From JAGOUN01 sp040389005 (GTDB lineage Bacteria > Pseudomonadota > Gammaproteobacteria > JAGOUN01): 59,747 nucleotides of DNA. The notes beneath the pieces were generated by a model, which was not told where the DNA came from, did not search any database, and saw only the letters and a list, made by a program, of their open reading frames with translations. Position numbers and translations under genes: made by a program. Location of the stretch: assembly GCA_040389005.1 (NCBI GenBank), contig JAZKAS010000032.1:1-59747 (forward strand). The letters run 5' to 3'. Position 1 is the stretch's first letter. Each line of letters opens with the position of its first letter. Shown here piece by piece: positions 35,641 through 44,486 of the stretch.

Positions 35641-35894
35641 TGGGTATACCCCATTTTGCTTGAGTCCGTTTTATGACTCGCAATTAAGGCATGGATATCT
35701 TCAGCGTGCCAGGCAGTACAGCGAGGAGATAACTTTATTGGCTTAGGGTATTTTCCAGATTTTACTCCAGCCCAAAAACTTGACCTCGAGATCGGGTAGA
35801 CTGCAAGCACTTGTGGTAAGCGTACAAATCCTTTTTCAGGGATAATAGATTGAGAAATGATCGTTTGACCATTGTGATTATTAAATTGAACCAT
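35637..35894 (-). CDS. AlpA-family regulator
   Basis: 85-residue MerR-like winged helix protein: VRLPQVLAVYPISRSSFWAG, then VKSGKYPKPIKLSPRCTAWH and AEDIHALIAS. AlpA proteins activate integrase or excision functions in P4-like elements. It is the first gene after the repeat-rich 0.55-kb region beside the integrase and couples to the small gene downstream. Confidence 0.87.
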   Translation of the reverse strand: MVQFNNHNGQTIISQSIIPEKGFVRLPQVLAVYPISRSSFWAGVKSGKYPKPIKLSPRCTAWHAEDIHALIASHKTDSSKMGYTH

Positions 35895-36443
35895 AATATA
35901 TCCTTATATTTATAGTTAGCGACATCCGATAAGATAAGATGCAGCTTTGCTGATTAGGGCATGATTTTTTTAAAGCGCCCGTGGGTTTATTGGCGAAATC
36001 CTTTCACCAGTTTTCTTATAGGCATTCAGAATTGATTGCTTGATTATATTTACAGTTAAGTTACCTCATAATACCTCCTTGTATTTATGCCTATGGTTAA
36101 TTGGCCATGCCCGATAAGATGCAATTTTTCTGATTAGATCAGAATTTTGTAAAAAAATATTGTGGGTTTGCTGGTGAAAGTCTTTCACCAATTTTTCTAT
36201 AGACACGGTTTCTTGAATAGAAAGAGTTGATTACCTGCACTTATATTGGCGCTTTACTGCGTCCAATAAAATCCAAGCACATCAACTATATCACAATTTT
36301 ACAAAAAGTCAAGCAATTTACACTCAGCAGTTTATTGGCGCGAGACTTTTACCAATTTCACTATAGGCATGATGGCATTGAAAAGTAAGTAACTTATTCA
36401 AATAATCTTTTAATTGCTACTGCTTAGTTTTGTATTTATTTAG
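35895..36443. promoter_or_regulatory. Repeat-rich control or origin region
   Basis: 549 bases without a gene. About 140 bases are repeated at an exact offset of 180 (35895-36030 and 36071-36213), with the core GATAAGATGCA..TTTCTGATTAG and GTGGGTTTATTGGCGAAATC. A third partial copy lies at 36328-36370. The second copy contains a perfect palindrome GGTGAAAG-T-CTTTCACC (36173-36189). This fits operators for AlpA or integrase, or an origin of replication. Confidence 0.65.
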
Positions 36444-37637
36444 TTATTTATGGCTAGATTTTAATTGATCCAAATAATCCGCCCACTGCTGCATCATCTT
36501 GCGTCTCTCCGCTAAATGTGCCGTGCGGTTATAGGCTCTACCGTTCGGATCACGCACTGCATGACCTAATTGATGCTCGATAAAATCAGGCCGTACACCC
36601 AGCACTTCATCTAATACAGTGCGTGCCATCGCTCGAAATCCATGACCACTCATTTCTTCTTTTGCAAATCCCATACGTCGCAACGCGGCGAGCACGGCGT
36701 TATTACTCATTGGGCGTAATGTAGAGCGTGCGCTAGGAAAAACATATCTGCCTGTTCCTGTCAAAGCGTAAATCTCTTTGAGTATGTTTATTGATTGTGT
36801 AGAGAGCGGCACTAGAAGCGGTTGTCGCATCTTCATTCGTTCTGCGGGTATATTCCACTCAGCTTTTTCTAAATCGATCTCTGCCCATTCAGCGGCGCGT
36901 AATTCTCCAGGACGTACAAAAACAAGCGGTGCAAGTTTTAATGCGCATTTAGTCACGAGCATTCCTTGATAATCATCTATCGCTCTTAATAATGGCGCAA
37001 TTTCTTCAGGTTGTGTGAATGCGGCAAGATGTTTTGCTTTAGTTGCTGGTAATGCGCCTTTTAAATCGGGTACAGGGTCACGTTCGCATCGACTAGTGGC
37101 AATGCCGTACCTAAAAACTTGGCTACAATTTTGTTGCACTCGGTGCGCTGTTTCTAATGCGCCTCGCTCCTCTATACGTTGCACTACTTTAAGTAATGTT
37201 GACGCGGTGATGTCGGCTATTGACATTTCGCCAAGCCACGGGAAGATATCTTTTTCTAAGCGCTTTAAAAGTCTGTCGCCGTGAGAGGCTGACCAATTAG
37301 CAGAATATTTAGAATGCCACTCTCTTGCGACCACCTCGAAGCTATTCTCACTTTTTGCTAAGCGGCTTGCTTTCACGGCTTTACGGTTCTCGCTGGGGTC
37401 GATCTGTTGTGCCAATAGCTTTCGAGCTTCATCGCGGCGTTCGCGAGCGTCTTTAAGGCTGACTTCTGGATAGGTGCCTAATGAGATACGTTTCTCTTTA
37501 CCGTCAACGCGATACTTAAGGCGCCACCATTTACCGCCTGCGGGTGAAATCTCCAAGTACATGCCTTTCTCATCAGAGAGCTTGTAGGTTTTATCTTTAG
37601 GCTTGCTCGTGCGTATGGTTATGTCAGTCAGGCTCAT
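36444..37637 (-). CDS. Tyrosine integrase, P4/DUF4102 type
   Basis: 397 residues. The N-terminal DUF4102 arm-binding domain (about 3-85) has GGKWWRLKYRVDGKEKR and ISLGTYPEVSLKDARERRDEA. The SAM-like core-binding domain follows, then the catalytic domain with R247 (PGELRAAEW), H332-GF-R335, H359 (QLGHA) and Tyr369 (GRAYNRT). All catalytic residues are present, so it is probably active. It lies 165 bases from the 3' end of the tmRNA gene, which is the usual target of this class. Confidence 0.95.
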   Translation of the reverse strand: MSLTDITIRTSKPKDKTYKLSDEKGMYLEISPAGGKWWRLKYRVDGKEKRISLGTYPEVSLKDARERRDEARKLLAQQIDPSENRKAVKASRLAKSENSFEVVAREWHSKYSANWSASHGDRLLKRLEKDIFPWLGEMSIADITASTLLKVVQRIEERGALETAHRVQQNCSQVFRYGIATSRCERDPVPDLKGALPATKAKHLAAFTQPEEIAPLLRAIDDYQGMLVTKCALKLAPLVFVRPGELRAAEWAEIDLEKAEWNIPAERMKMRQPLLVPLSTQSINILKEIYALTGTGRYVFPSARSTLRPMSNNAVLAALRRMGFAKEEMSGHGFRAMARTVLDEVLGVRPDFIEHQLGHAVRDPNGRAYNRTAHLAERRKMMQQWADYLDQLKSSHK

Positions 37638-37665
37638 TTGGGGGCAGCAACTTTGTTGTTAATCA

Positions 37666-37688
37666 AGATGCCCCCGATATTGCCCCCA
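37666..37688. repeat. Integrase-side arm-type repeat
   Basis: AGATGCCCCCGATATTGCCC plus CCA, with TTGCCCCC repeating inside. It matches the copies at 26913-26935 (20 of 23) and, more weakly, 21175-21197. An inverted GGGGGCA lies at 37640-37646 in front of the integrase. These fit integrase arm-binding sites. Confidence 0.5.
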
Positions 37689-37801
37689 CTTAATGGTGGA
37701 TGTCAATAGACGGTCTAAGACCAGAATGGACTTGAAAACGGCGTAAGTACTTGATATTTTGTGCTAAGTTGGACTTTGTTGGACGTCGTGAGATGGACAA
37801 T

Positions 37802-38174
37802 TGGTGGAGGCGGCGGGAGTTGAACCCGCGTCCGCAAACTCTACGCCTTCGCTTCTACATGCTTAGTCTTGTCTTTATTTGATTCTGCGTCGCCGACAAG
37901 AAGGCGTTCACAGAACGAAGCTTTAATTGATTTTCGGGATTTAAGTCAAAGCACCTTAAATCATTATCTTATGAATATTACCGTTCCCCAATCCCATAAG
38001 CAGAATCAGTTCGCGGCAACGACATTAAGCGGCTTTAGCTATTTCTAGATCAGCAGCGTCGTTGTAAATTGCATTATTTGCGATTATATTTACTTGTAAT
38101 ACGTTTAACGAGATTACTACGTGCTCGGCATGCGGCTCGGGTTTCGCTATTCACGTCGAAGCCAGAACGCCCCC
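37802..38174 (-). ncRNA. ssrA: tmRNA
   Basis: 373-nucleotide transfer-messenger RNA that rescues stalled ribosomes. The 5' end GGGGGCGTTCTGGCTTCGAC and the 3' end GGGTTCAACTCCCGCCGCCT plus CCACCA form the tRNA-like domain. The resume frame encodes the tag ANNAIYNDAADLEIAKAA followed by TAA, which is longer and more divergent than the usual tags but ends in the expected AKAA. TATAAT (38187-38192 on the complement) is a good -10. The 3' end is next to the integrase and forms the attachment site of the island. Confidence 0.95.
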
Positions 38175-38209
38175 ATTGAATTGACGATTATATCACAAAT
38201 TGTGAAAGA

Positions 38210-39031
38210 TTAAAGCATATCTGAAATTAATCGCCCTTCTATCGGCACAAGAAAATTGGCTTTGCCCAATTCGTTATAGGCGCAAGGCTCATGAAAATCA
38301 GACCCTATCGACATAGCTAAATCAAGTTGTTTGGCTAAATTTGCCATTAGCATTTGATCAGATTTATTTTGATTGGTAGTAGCAACTTCAATACCTTCGC
38401 CACCCGCAGCTTTGAATTCTTCAAACATCGTGGTTGTTTTTTTGATGGTGAGATCATAACGTCGTGGATGAGCAATAACCGGAAGCCCGCCGGCATCGCG
38501 AATCATTTGCGCCGCATCGGCTAATGACATCCATTCGGATTTAACATACCCCGGTTTGCCGCGCGCCATAAATTGTTTGAACGCTTTGCCAGGCGCTAAA
38601 GCATAACCTCGGCTTACCAAATAACGCGCGAAATGCAGCCTTCCGGGCACGCCTTTAACGTATCGAGCAATACCTTCTTCAACACCTGGAATACCAAACT
38701 TAATGAGTTTTTTAGTGATTTGTTCAGCACGATTCTGTCGAGCATGCATGACACCATTGAGCTTATCGCGCAAGGGTTGGTGCAATATATTAACGTTCAA
38801 GCCGATCATATGAATGGTTTGTTCACGCCATAAACAAGAAACCTCTATACCAGGGATTATTCGGATGGCATGTGATTGGGCGGCAAGTATAGCTTCGTCG
38901 ATCCCCATGACGGTATCGTGATCGGTTAAAGCCAGAATATCGACCTGCTTTTCTATCGCACGTTGCACAAGTTCGGTGGGTGATAAAACACCGTCTGAAT
39001 AGTAAGTATGGGCGTGAAGATCAATTTTCAT
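38210..39031 (-). CDS. rnm: PHP-domain 3',5'-nucleotide phosphatase / 5'-exonuclease (RNase AM, YciV)
   Basis: 273-residue PHP-superfamily phosphoesterase. Metal ligands are seen in DLHAHTYYSDG (H6, H8 and D13), ALTDHD, PGIEVS, HPRRYD and IGSDFHEP. The YciV/TrpH family removes phosphates from pAp-like nucleotides and trims RNA 5' ends. Length is normal. Its stop overlaps the tmRNA promoter region. Adjacency to yciB and bolA-like genes is typical for Gammaproteobacteria. Confidence 0.9.
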   Translation of the reverse strand: MKIDLHAHTYYSDGVLSPTELVQRAIEKQVDILALTDHDTVMGIDEAILAAQSHAIRIIPGIEVSCLWREQTIHMIGLNVNILHQPLRDKLNGVMHARQNRAEQITKKLIKFGIPGVEEGIARYVKGVPGRLHFARYLVSRGYALAPGKAFKQFMARGKPGYVKSEWMSLADAAQMIRDAGGLPVIAHPRRYDLTIKKTTTMFEEFKAAGGEGIEVATTNQNKSDQMLMANLAKQLDLAMSIGSDFHEPCAYNELGKANFLVPIEGRLISDML

Positions 39032-39102
39032 AAAAAGGCATTGTATTTTGAGATTAAATTTTGCCTATGATAGACTGGTTACATCAAAAGTGTGAGGATT
39101 TT

Positions 39103-39666
39103 ATGCAGATTTTTTACGATTTATTCCCTTTGTTCTTCTTTTTCATTGCTTATAAATTTATGGGGATTTATGTGGCGACGGGTGTGGCAATTGCCGCGAG
39201 CGTCATTCAAGTGGTATATACGCGAATCCGGCATAAAAATTATCAAACCATCCAAGTGGTGACGTGCGTGATGATTGTGGTGTTTGGCGGTATGACGCTC
39301 GCTTTTCATAATCCTGTTTTCATTAAATGGAAACCCACGATGATCAACTGGATTTTAGCGATCATCTTTATCGGCAGCCAACATATCGGCAAACAATCGG
39401 TATTACAACGTATGTTGCATGACAAAATCTCAGCACCCGCTTATGTTTGGCGTACGCTTAATACGATGTGGGTGAGTTTTTTTATTTTTACGGGCACTTT
39501 GAATTTGATCGTCGCTTATAATGTTGATACCGATACTTGGGTCAACTTTAAAGTCTTTGGCATGTTAGGATTAACGTTTATTTTTGGTGTTATTCAAGCG
39601 TTTTATTTAGCAAAACATATTAAAACATCGGGGCCAGCAGTAGAAAATAATCATGCTAACAATTGA
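39103..39666 (+). CDS. yciB: Inner-membrane septation protein YciB/IspZ
   Basis: 187 residues from ATG 39103, chosen because GAGG lies six bases upstream and the protein begins MQIFYDLFPLFFFFIAYKF as in the family. An upstream in-frame TTG at 39061 would add 14 unneeded residues. About five membrane spans follow, with the conserved WxTLNxxW-type segment (VWRTLNTMWVSFFIF) and NFKVFGMLGLTFIF. It supports cell-envelope integrity and division. It overlaps the bolA-like gene by 14 bases. Confidence 0.93.
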   Translation: MQIFYDLFPLFFFFIAYKFMGIYVATGVAIAASVIQVVYTRIRHKNYQTIQVVTCVMIVVFGGMTLAFHNPVFIKWKPTMINWILAIIFIGSQHIGKQSVLQRMLHDKISAPAYVWRTLNTMWVSFFIFTGTLNLIVAYNVDTDTWVNFKVFGMLGLTFIFGVIQAFYLAKHIKTSGPAVENNHANN

Positions 39667-39904
39667 ACTGATGCGATCACGTATTTCGGCGCTAATTTCA
39701 CCGACGCATCTTGAAATTATCGATGACAGTCATAAACATATTGGCCACACGGGCAATACGGGCGGCGGGCATTTTACGCTGATTATTTCGGCAGAAAAAT
39801 TAAATGGGCTTTCAAAATTAGCGAGTCATCGTTTAATTTATTCTGCCGTAAACGATTTAATACCAGAAAAAATTCATGCTTTAGCCATCAAAATTAAAGC
39901 ATAA
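39653..39904 (+). CDS. BolA-family protein
   Basis: 83 residues of the BolA fold: THLEIIDDSHKHIGHTGN, GGGHFTLIISAEKLNG, LASHRLIYSAVNDLI. BolA relatives bind monothiol glutaredoxins and [2Fe-2S] clusters or act as regulators. The His after the HIGH segment and the strongly conserved HR are present. It overlaps yciB upstream and its 3' end overlaps the convergent aroC by 31 bases. Confidence 0.9.
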   Translation: MLTIELMRSRISALISPTHLEIIDDSHKHIGHTGNTGGGHFTLIISAEKLNGLSKLASHRLIYSAVNDLIPEKIHALAIKIKA

Positions 39905-40881
39905 TCGATCAAAACTAGCGCCAACATTGCTTCAACAACAGGTACGCCACGAATGCCGACACACGGATCATGTCGCCCGGTGGTAATAATTTCAGTTTCT
40001 TCGCCCATTGTTGTAATCGTTTTTGCAGGTTGTGTAATGCTCGATGTGGGTTTAAATGCTACCGAAGCTTTAATTATTTGTCCGGAACTAATACCGCCCA
40101 AAACCCCACCGGCATGATTCGATAAAAATCTCGTTGAATCCATTTCATCACGATGTTCACTGCCCTTTTGCTCGATACACGCAAAACCATCACCGATTTC
40201 AACGCCTTTTACTGCAGGAATACTCATAAGCGCTTTTGCAATTTCTGCATCTAAACGATCAAACACCGGTTCGCCCAATCCTGCAGGAACATTTTTTGCA
40301 ATGACATCAACGCGCGCGCCGATGGAATTTCCTTCACGACGTAACTGCGTAATCAAACTTTCCAATTCATCTGCATTATTTTCAGTAATTCGCAATGAAC
40401 CCACTTGCGTTAAAAATCCATTGATTTCAATTTGATATTTTTCACGTAAATATTTTTTCGCGATCGCACCTGCGGCAACGCGTAAAACCGTTTCACGCGC
40501 AGAAGCGCGTCCACCACCGTAATAATCTCGAATACCGTATTTTTGAAAATACGTATAATCTGCGTGACCAGGTCGAAATTTATGTTTGATGTCTTCGTAA
40601 TCACTTGCACGCTGATTCGTATTTTCGATTAACAATCCAATGGGAGTACCTGTAGTAACACCTTCAAATACACCCGAAATAATTTTCACCTGATCAGGCT
40701 CACGACGTTGTGATGTCAGTGAAGATTGACCGGGTTTACGTCGATCTAATTCTTGCTGAATATCGTCTTCAGATAACAATAATCCTGCGGGGCAGCCATC
40801 GATAATTCCCATATATGCTGGGCCGTGACTTTCACCACAAGACGTTAAGCGAAATAAAGTTCCAAAAGAATTACCAGACAT
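39874..40881 (-). CDS. aroC: Chorismate synthase
   Basis: Catalyses the last step of the shikimate pathway, EPSP to chorismate, with reduced FMN. 335 residues (slightly short). Signatures: GESHGPAYMGIIDGCPAG at the start, RxPGQSSLTSQRREPDQV, the RPGHADYTYFQKYGIRD block, GGRASARET, and RHDPCVGIRGVPVVEAM near the end. It overlaps prmB by 11 bases and is probably co-transcribed with it. Confidence 0.96.
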   Translation of the reverse strand: MSGNSFGTLFRLTSCGESHGPAYMGIIDGCPAGLLLSEDDIQQELDRRKPGQSSLTSQRREPDQVKIISGVFEGVTTGTPIGLLIENTNQRASDYEDIKHKFRPGHADYTYFQKYGIRDYYGGGRASARETVLRVAAGAIAKKYLREKYQIEINGFLTQVGSLRITENNADELESLITQLRREGNSIGARVDVIAKNVPAGLGEPVFDRLDAEIAKALMSIPAVKGVEIGDGFACIEQKGSEHRDEMDSTRFLSNHAGGVLGGISSGQIIKASVAFKPTSSITQPAKTITTMGEETEIITTGRHDPCVGIRGVPVVEAMLALVLIDYALILMAKA

Positions 40882-41749
40882 TCAATAAATCCTCTTTATT
40901 TAACATAAACACGCCCTCGCCACCCATCTCAAACTCTAACCAAACAAAAGGCAAATTGGGATAATGCTCTTCCATTATCTGCCAAGTATTTCCGACTTCG
41001 ACGATTAATATTCCATTATCTTTTAAATGACGCGCCGCTTGTTTTAAAATTTGATCGACAATATCTAAACCCAAATCGCCCGATACCAAGGCCATTGTCG
41101 GTTCATGCTCAAATTCTTCTGGCAATGATTGCATTTCTTCTTGGCCGACATACGGCGGATTACTGACAATAATATCGTATTGTTTATGCTTCACCGGATG
41201 AAATAAATCACCCTGTAGTAAATGCACTTGATTCGTTAAATTATGTTGCTCTACATTTATTCTTGCGACATCTAACGCATCTTGTGATAAATCCACCGCG
41301 TCGATATTGGCATTTTCAAACGCATACGCACACGCGATTGCAATACAACCGCTGCCGGTGCAAAGATCTAAAACGTCGGTCACCGTTTCTGGATCGATCC
41401 AGGGCTCGAAATAATTACAAATCACTTCAGCCAATGGCGAACGTGGAATCAACACGCGCTCATCAACATAAAACGGCAAACCACAAAACCAAGCTTTATG
41501 CGTTAAGTACGGCACAGGCACATGCGCATTAACGCGCTGATGAATGAGAGTTATTAATTCTTCTGGATTTTCAAGCGGAATAGCAGCGAGCGCCTCATCG
41601 CTCATATCATGCGATAAATTAAGCACATCAATCACTAATGCATATGCTTCATCCAAAGCATTATCGGTTCCGTGGCCATAAAAAATATCGGATTGCTCGA
41701 AAAATTTATTCGCGTATTGAATTGCTTGTAATGGATTATTCACTCGCAT
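40871..41749 (-). CDS. prmB: Ribosomal protein L3 N5-glutamine methyltransferase
   Basis: 292 residues. Methylates a glutamine of L3 using SAM. Shown by the SAM-binding VLDLCTGSGCIAIACAY, the NPPY motif (IIVSNPPYVG) that contacts the glutamine, and the PrmB-specific N-terminus (DNALDEAYALVIDVLNL). Position divergent from smrB and next to aroC is the E. coli arrangement, which supports PrmB over PrmC. Confidence 0.95.
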   Translation of the reverse strand: MRVNNPLQAIQYANKFFEQSDIFYGHGTDNALDEAYALVIDVLNLSHDMSDEALAAIPLENPEELITLIHQRVNAHVPVPYLTHKAWFCGLPFYVDERVLIPRSPLAEVICNYFEPWIDPETVTDVLDLCTGSGCIAIACAYAFENANIDAVDLSQDALDVARINVEQHNLTNQVHLLQGDLFHPVKHKQYDIIVSNPPYVGQEEMQSLPEEFEHEPTMALVSGDLGLDIVDQILKQAARHLKDNGILIVEVGNTWQIMEEHYPNLPFVWLEFEMGGEGVFMLNKEDLLNVW

Positions 41750-41839
41750 AGCTAACTAAAATGAGAAAAAGATGTGTAAGAGTCTACCATCCATCACGAA
41801 AATTCGATACTATCCTAAAAACAATTTATCAGGATCAGT

Positions 41840-42247
41840 ATGAGCAAGACTGTCGTATCCCCCTACGCAAACTGCTCAAAAATCTCCCCTGAAAGCTATC
41901 TTTTTCAAGCAAATTCCAGTTTAGGCCCCAAAATTATTCGTAAATTGAAACAAGGTAACTATGTTCTAGAAGCCACCTTAGATTTACATGGTTATATTTT
42001 GAGCCAAGCGGAAGATACCCTAGAAGAATTTATTCAAGAATGTTTAGAGGATAGTTTGCGCTGTGTTCTGATAATACACGGCAAAGGATCACAAGCTATT
42101 TTAAAAAATCACGTCAATGATTACCTTCAATATCACTCGCAAGTGCTCGCTTTTTGTTCAGCCAAATCAAAAGATGGCGGCACGGGTGCAATTTATGCTT
42201 TATTAAAAAAACAACACTCAACAGGAGACAACTGTGAAGAAAAATAA
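41840..42247 (+). CDS. smrB: Smr-domain endonuclease, SmrB-like
   Basis: 135 residues, shorter than E. coli SmrB (about 180) because the N-terminal part is brief. The Smr core has LDLHGYILSQAEDTLEEFI, LIIHGKGSQAILK and FCSAKSKDGGTGAIYALL. DLHG and HGKG are the catalytic and RNA-binding motifs. SmrB cleaves mRNA at collided ribosomes. It is divergent from prmB as expected and overlaps udk by 14 bases. Confidence 0.85.
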   Translation: MSKTVVSPYANCSKISPESYLFQANSSLGPKIIRKLKQGNYVLEATLDLHGYILSQAEDTLEEFIQECLEDSLRCVLIIHGKGSQAILKNHVNDYLQYHSQVLAFCSAKSKDGGTGAIYALLKKQHSTGDNCEEK

Positions 42248-42866
42248 AATAATCGTTATTGGCATTGCAGGTGCCTCAGGCTCAGGCAAAAGCCTCCTCG
42301 CAAACAATATTGTCAGCGAGCTCGGAACCGACCAAGTTGTAGTGATTTCCGAAGATTCTTATTACAAAGATCAAAGCCAACTTTCCTTTGAAGATCGAGC
42401 CAAAGTCAATTATGACCACCCCAACTCGTTTGATCATGATTTGCTGAGCGAGCATTTGACTCAACTACAAAACTGGAAGACCGTCGACGTGCCTATGTAC
42501 GACCACTCTCAACACGTACGCAAAAATCAAACTCGTAAAGTGGGTAACCACCGCATTATTGTCTTAGAAGGCATTTTATTATTTGTTGATCCTGAGCTTA
42601 GAAAGAAAATGGACATCAAAATCTATATGGATACCGCGCTTGATACCTGCTTAATTCGCCGCTTAAGACGCGATATTGTTGAGCGCGCGCGTACGTTTGA
42701 TTCCGTGATTGAGCAATACGAATCCACCGTTCGCCCCATGTATTTGCGCTTTATTGAGCCATCTCGCTTGCATGCTGATCTTATCGTTCCCCGTGGCGGT
42801 GAAAATCGCATTGCGATCGATATGATTAAAGCAAAAATGCGTGAATTATTAGGTAACGAGGCTTGA
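42234..42866 (+). CDS. udk: Uridine kinase
   Basis: 210 residues. Phosphorylates uridine and cytidine in pyrimidine salvage. P-loop GIAGASGSGKS (K19), the DSYYKDQ substrate region, the YDHPNSFDHD motif, and the C-terminal RPMYLRFIEPSRLHAD match Udk. Starts inside the end of smrB. A hairpin at 42878-42899 lies between it and tRNA-Asn. Confidence 0.95.
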   Translation: MKKNKIIVIGIAGASGSGKSLLANNIVSELGTDQVVVISEDSYYKDQSQLSFEDRAKVNYDHPNSFDHDLLSEHLTQLQNWKTVDVPMYDHSQHVRKNQTRKVGNHRIIVLEGILLFVDPELRKKMDIKIYMDTALDTCLIRRLRRDIVERARTFDSVIEQYESTVRPMYLRFIEPSRLHADLIVPRGGENRIAIDMIKAKMRELLGNEA

Positions 42867-42877
42867 CCGAAGGCCAC

Positions 42878-42902
42878 GAGGCGTTTACTATAGCGCCTCT
42901 TT
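42878..42902 (+). terminator. Hairpin after udk
   Basis: GAGGCG (42878-42883) pairs with CGCCTC (42894-42899), followed by TTT. A modest terminator or processing structure directly in front of tRNA-Asn. Confidence 0.45.
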
Positions 42903-42907
42903 GGTAT

Positions 42908-42983
<76 letters not shown>

Positions 42984-43048
42984 TTCTAATTCTGTAACTA
43001 GCTGAAAACACTAGAGTTTCAGTTCTTACCTAAAGAAAAGGTCACCCT

Positions 43049-43068
43049 TTGGTTACCCTAATGTGAAA
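43049..43068. repeat. Integrase-arm-like repeat near tRNA-Asn
   Basis: GGTCACCCTTTGGTTACCC: two near-identical GGTYACC units ten bases apart, 66 bases after the tRNA. Similar paired heptamers flank many tRNA-targeting integrases. Here no integrase gene remains nearby. Confidence 0.3.
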
Positions 43069-43170
43069 TCGTAAAAAATCCCTTGTCTTGTGTTAATAGC
43101 TAAAATAGGCAAGGCCAAAGTTTTCATGAATTAACAAAAATAAAATCATATGAAGTAACAAGCCTAAATC

Positions 43171-44250
43171 TTAAATAGGCGGCGCTATGGCAGCTTCGGT
43201 GTTACCGCCAATATTTGCTGAAATTCCTCCCACTGGTCCAAAAACAGAAAGACCAGGGGAAGACAGTGAGGCTGAAGCACTGAGTACATCCTGGGCGGCA
43301 ATAGGAGGTACGACAGGCATATTACTAATGAATCTTGTGCCTGCCATAATTAAGGCTGGATCCTTTGGGTAATACTCAATTGTTAGATCAAGATTTCGGG
43401 TGTTTGCAGCTGTATTGTCAAAAATATCCTTTAGTCCTACAAGATGCGCATCTCCAACATTAAAGCGTATTTCATTCACATGTGTTGCCGAAAGAATTGA
43501 TAGAATGTTTTTAACAAAAACCTTGTTCCTCGCTGTCATGACTACTTCATTGTAAAAATCGTCGCCAGTAAGAGCGGCAAGCTGCGGAACTGAGTCAAAA
43601 AATAATACAAGCCTCTCTTCAGTTAATAATGGATTATTGGAAAGCTCATGGTAAACAGTTTTAATTGAGAATAGAAGAAAAGAAGAAACTCTCTTTAATA
43701 CACTATCAAGCTCACTTCTGATTTCTAAAACAGCCCTTAAAAACTGAATATTATATGTTTTTGTAGCTATAGCTGAGTCAAAACCTGCATCTGTAAATAA
43801 TAAAGCATGCGCTTGAAGTGCTATTTTTACCTTGTTTTCAATTTTATATTTTATTAGTAGCTCCTGCATTTTGTCATGCGTAAAAGCCAATCTACATAAA
43901 CTGATAACATCATTGATATAGCTTCTTACAATATAAAAAAGTTTTGCTTGAGAAGCCCCAGGTAAACGAGGAAACACATTCAAAATAGCAGCATCACCCC
44001 TAATATTAGCATCATGTAATTTTTGAATAGCTTGCAATAAATTTGCATAATTTTTTAAAATAGACCCCAGACTTAATAAAAGAGAACACTCAACACCATA
44101 TACATTATCAACGGGCGGCAAGGAAAAGCCCCCTCCTTCCATAAGCAAAATTATAGAACCATTTCTTGCTTGAAGAGTAAATTGATCCTGCCTGGCTTTA
44201 TCACCCTCATCATCAAAATGATTTTCACCATAAATTTTTAAAGTTTTCAT
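43171..44250 (-). CDS. TraB/GumN/Tiki-like protein, effector-like
   Basis: 359 residues without a signal peptide. Sequence marks typical of the TraB/PrgY/GumN superfamily of metal-dependent hydrolases are visible: GENHF near residue 8 (Gly-Glu-x-His), LLMEGGG at about 35 and VGDAHLVGLKDIF near 275. The centre is helical and unrelated to standard members, and the end is a flexible Ser/Pro/Gly-rich tail (SASASLSSPGLSVFGPVGG). Whether it is an active peptidase is unknown. The orphan nature and location behind tRNA-Asn suggest mobile or effector cargo. Confidence 0.55.
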   Translation of the reverse strand: MKTLKIYGENHFDDEGDKARQDQFTLQARNGSIILLMEGGGFSLPPVDNVYGVECSLLLSLGSILKNYANLLQAIQKLHDANIRGDAAILNVFPRLPGASQAKLFYIVRSYINDVISLCRLAFTHDKMQELLIKYKIENKVKIALQAHALLFTDAGFDSAIATKTYNIQFLRAVLEIRSELDSVLKRVSSFLLFSIKTVYHELSNNPLLTEERLVLFFDSVPQLAALTGDDFYNEVVMTARNKVFVKNILSILSATHVNEIRFNVGDAHLVGLKDIFDNTAANTRNLDLTIEYYPKDPALIMAGTRFISNMPVVPPIAAQDVLSASASLSSPGLSVFGPVGGISANIGGNTEAAIAPPI

Positions 44251-44486
44251 CAGGACTCCTGGCTATAAGAAATTTGTACCTAAATGGTTTCGAGGTCAAT
44301 ATGTATTTGGCTTGCCCATCAGCTGGCACATTTTCTCAACGAAATACCTTGCACAAAAAAAGCCTGGCGCATGTAAATATTTAGACTAGAAGCAAGCCTA
44401 AAAATGAACTACCATTTGCAGTAACTATATCATAATTTTAATAAAACTAAGACTTCTAGTAACATATGTATAAAGCGCATATCGGT

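Noticed and set aside
36071..36375. CRISPR array in the repeat-rich region near the integrase
   Set aside because: Repeats are long, few, diverged and unevenly spaced, with no spacer-like unique units and no cas genes.
39061..39102. TTG start of yciB at 39061
   Set aside because: ATG 39103 has a GAGG six bases upstream and gives the usual family N-terminus.
39773..39796. GGGCGGCGGGC as a copy of the tmRNA attachment core
   Set aside because: It lies within the conserved BolA coding sequence (GGGHF) and needs no further explanation.
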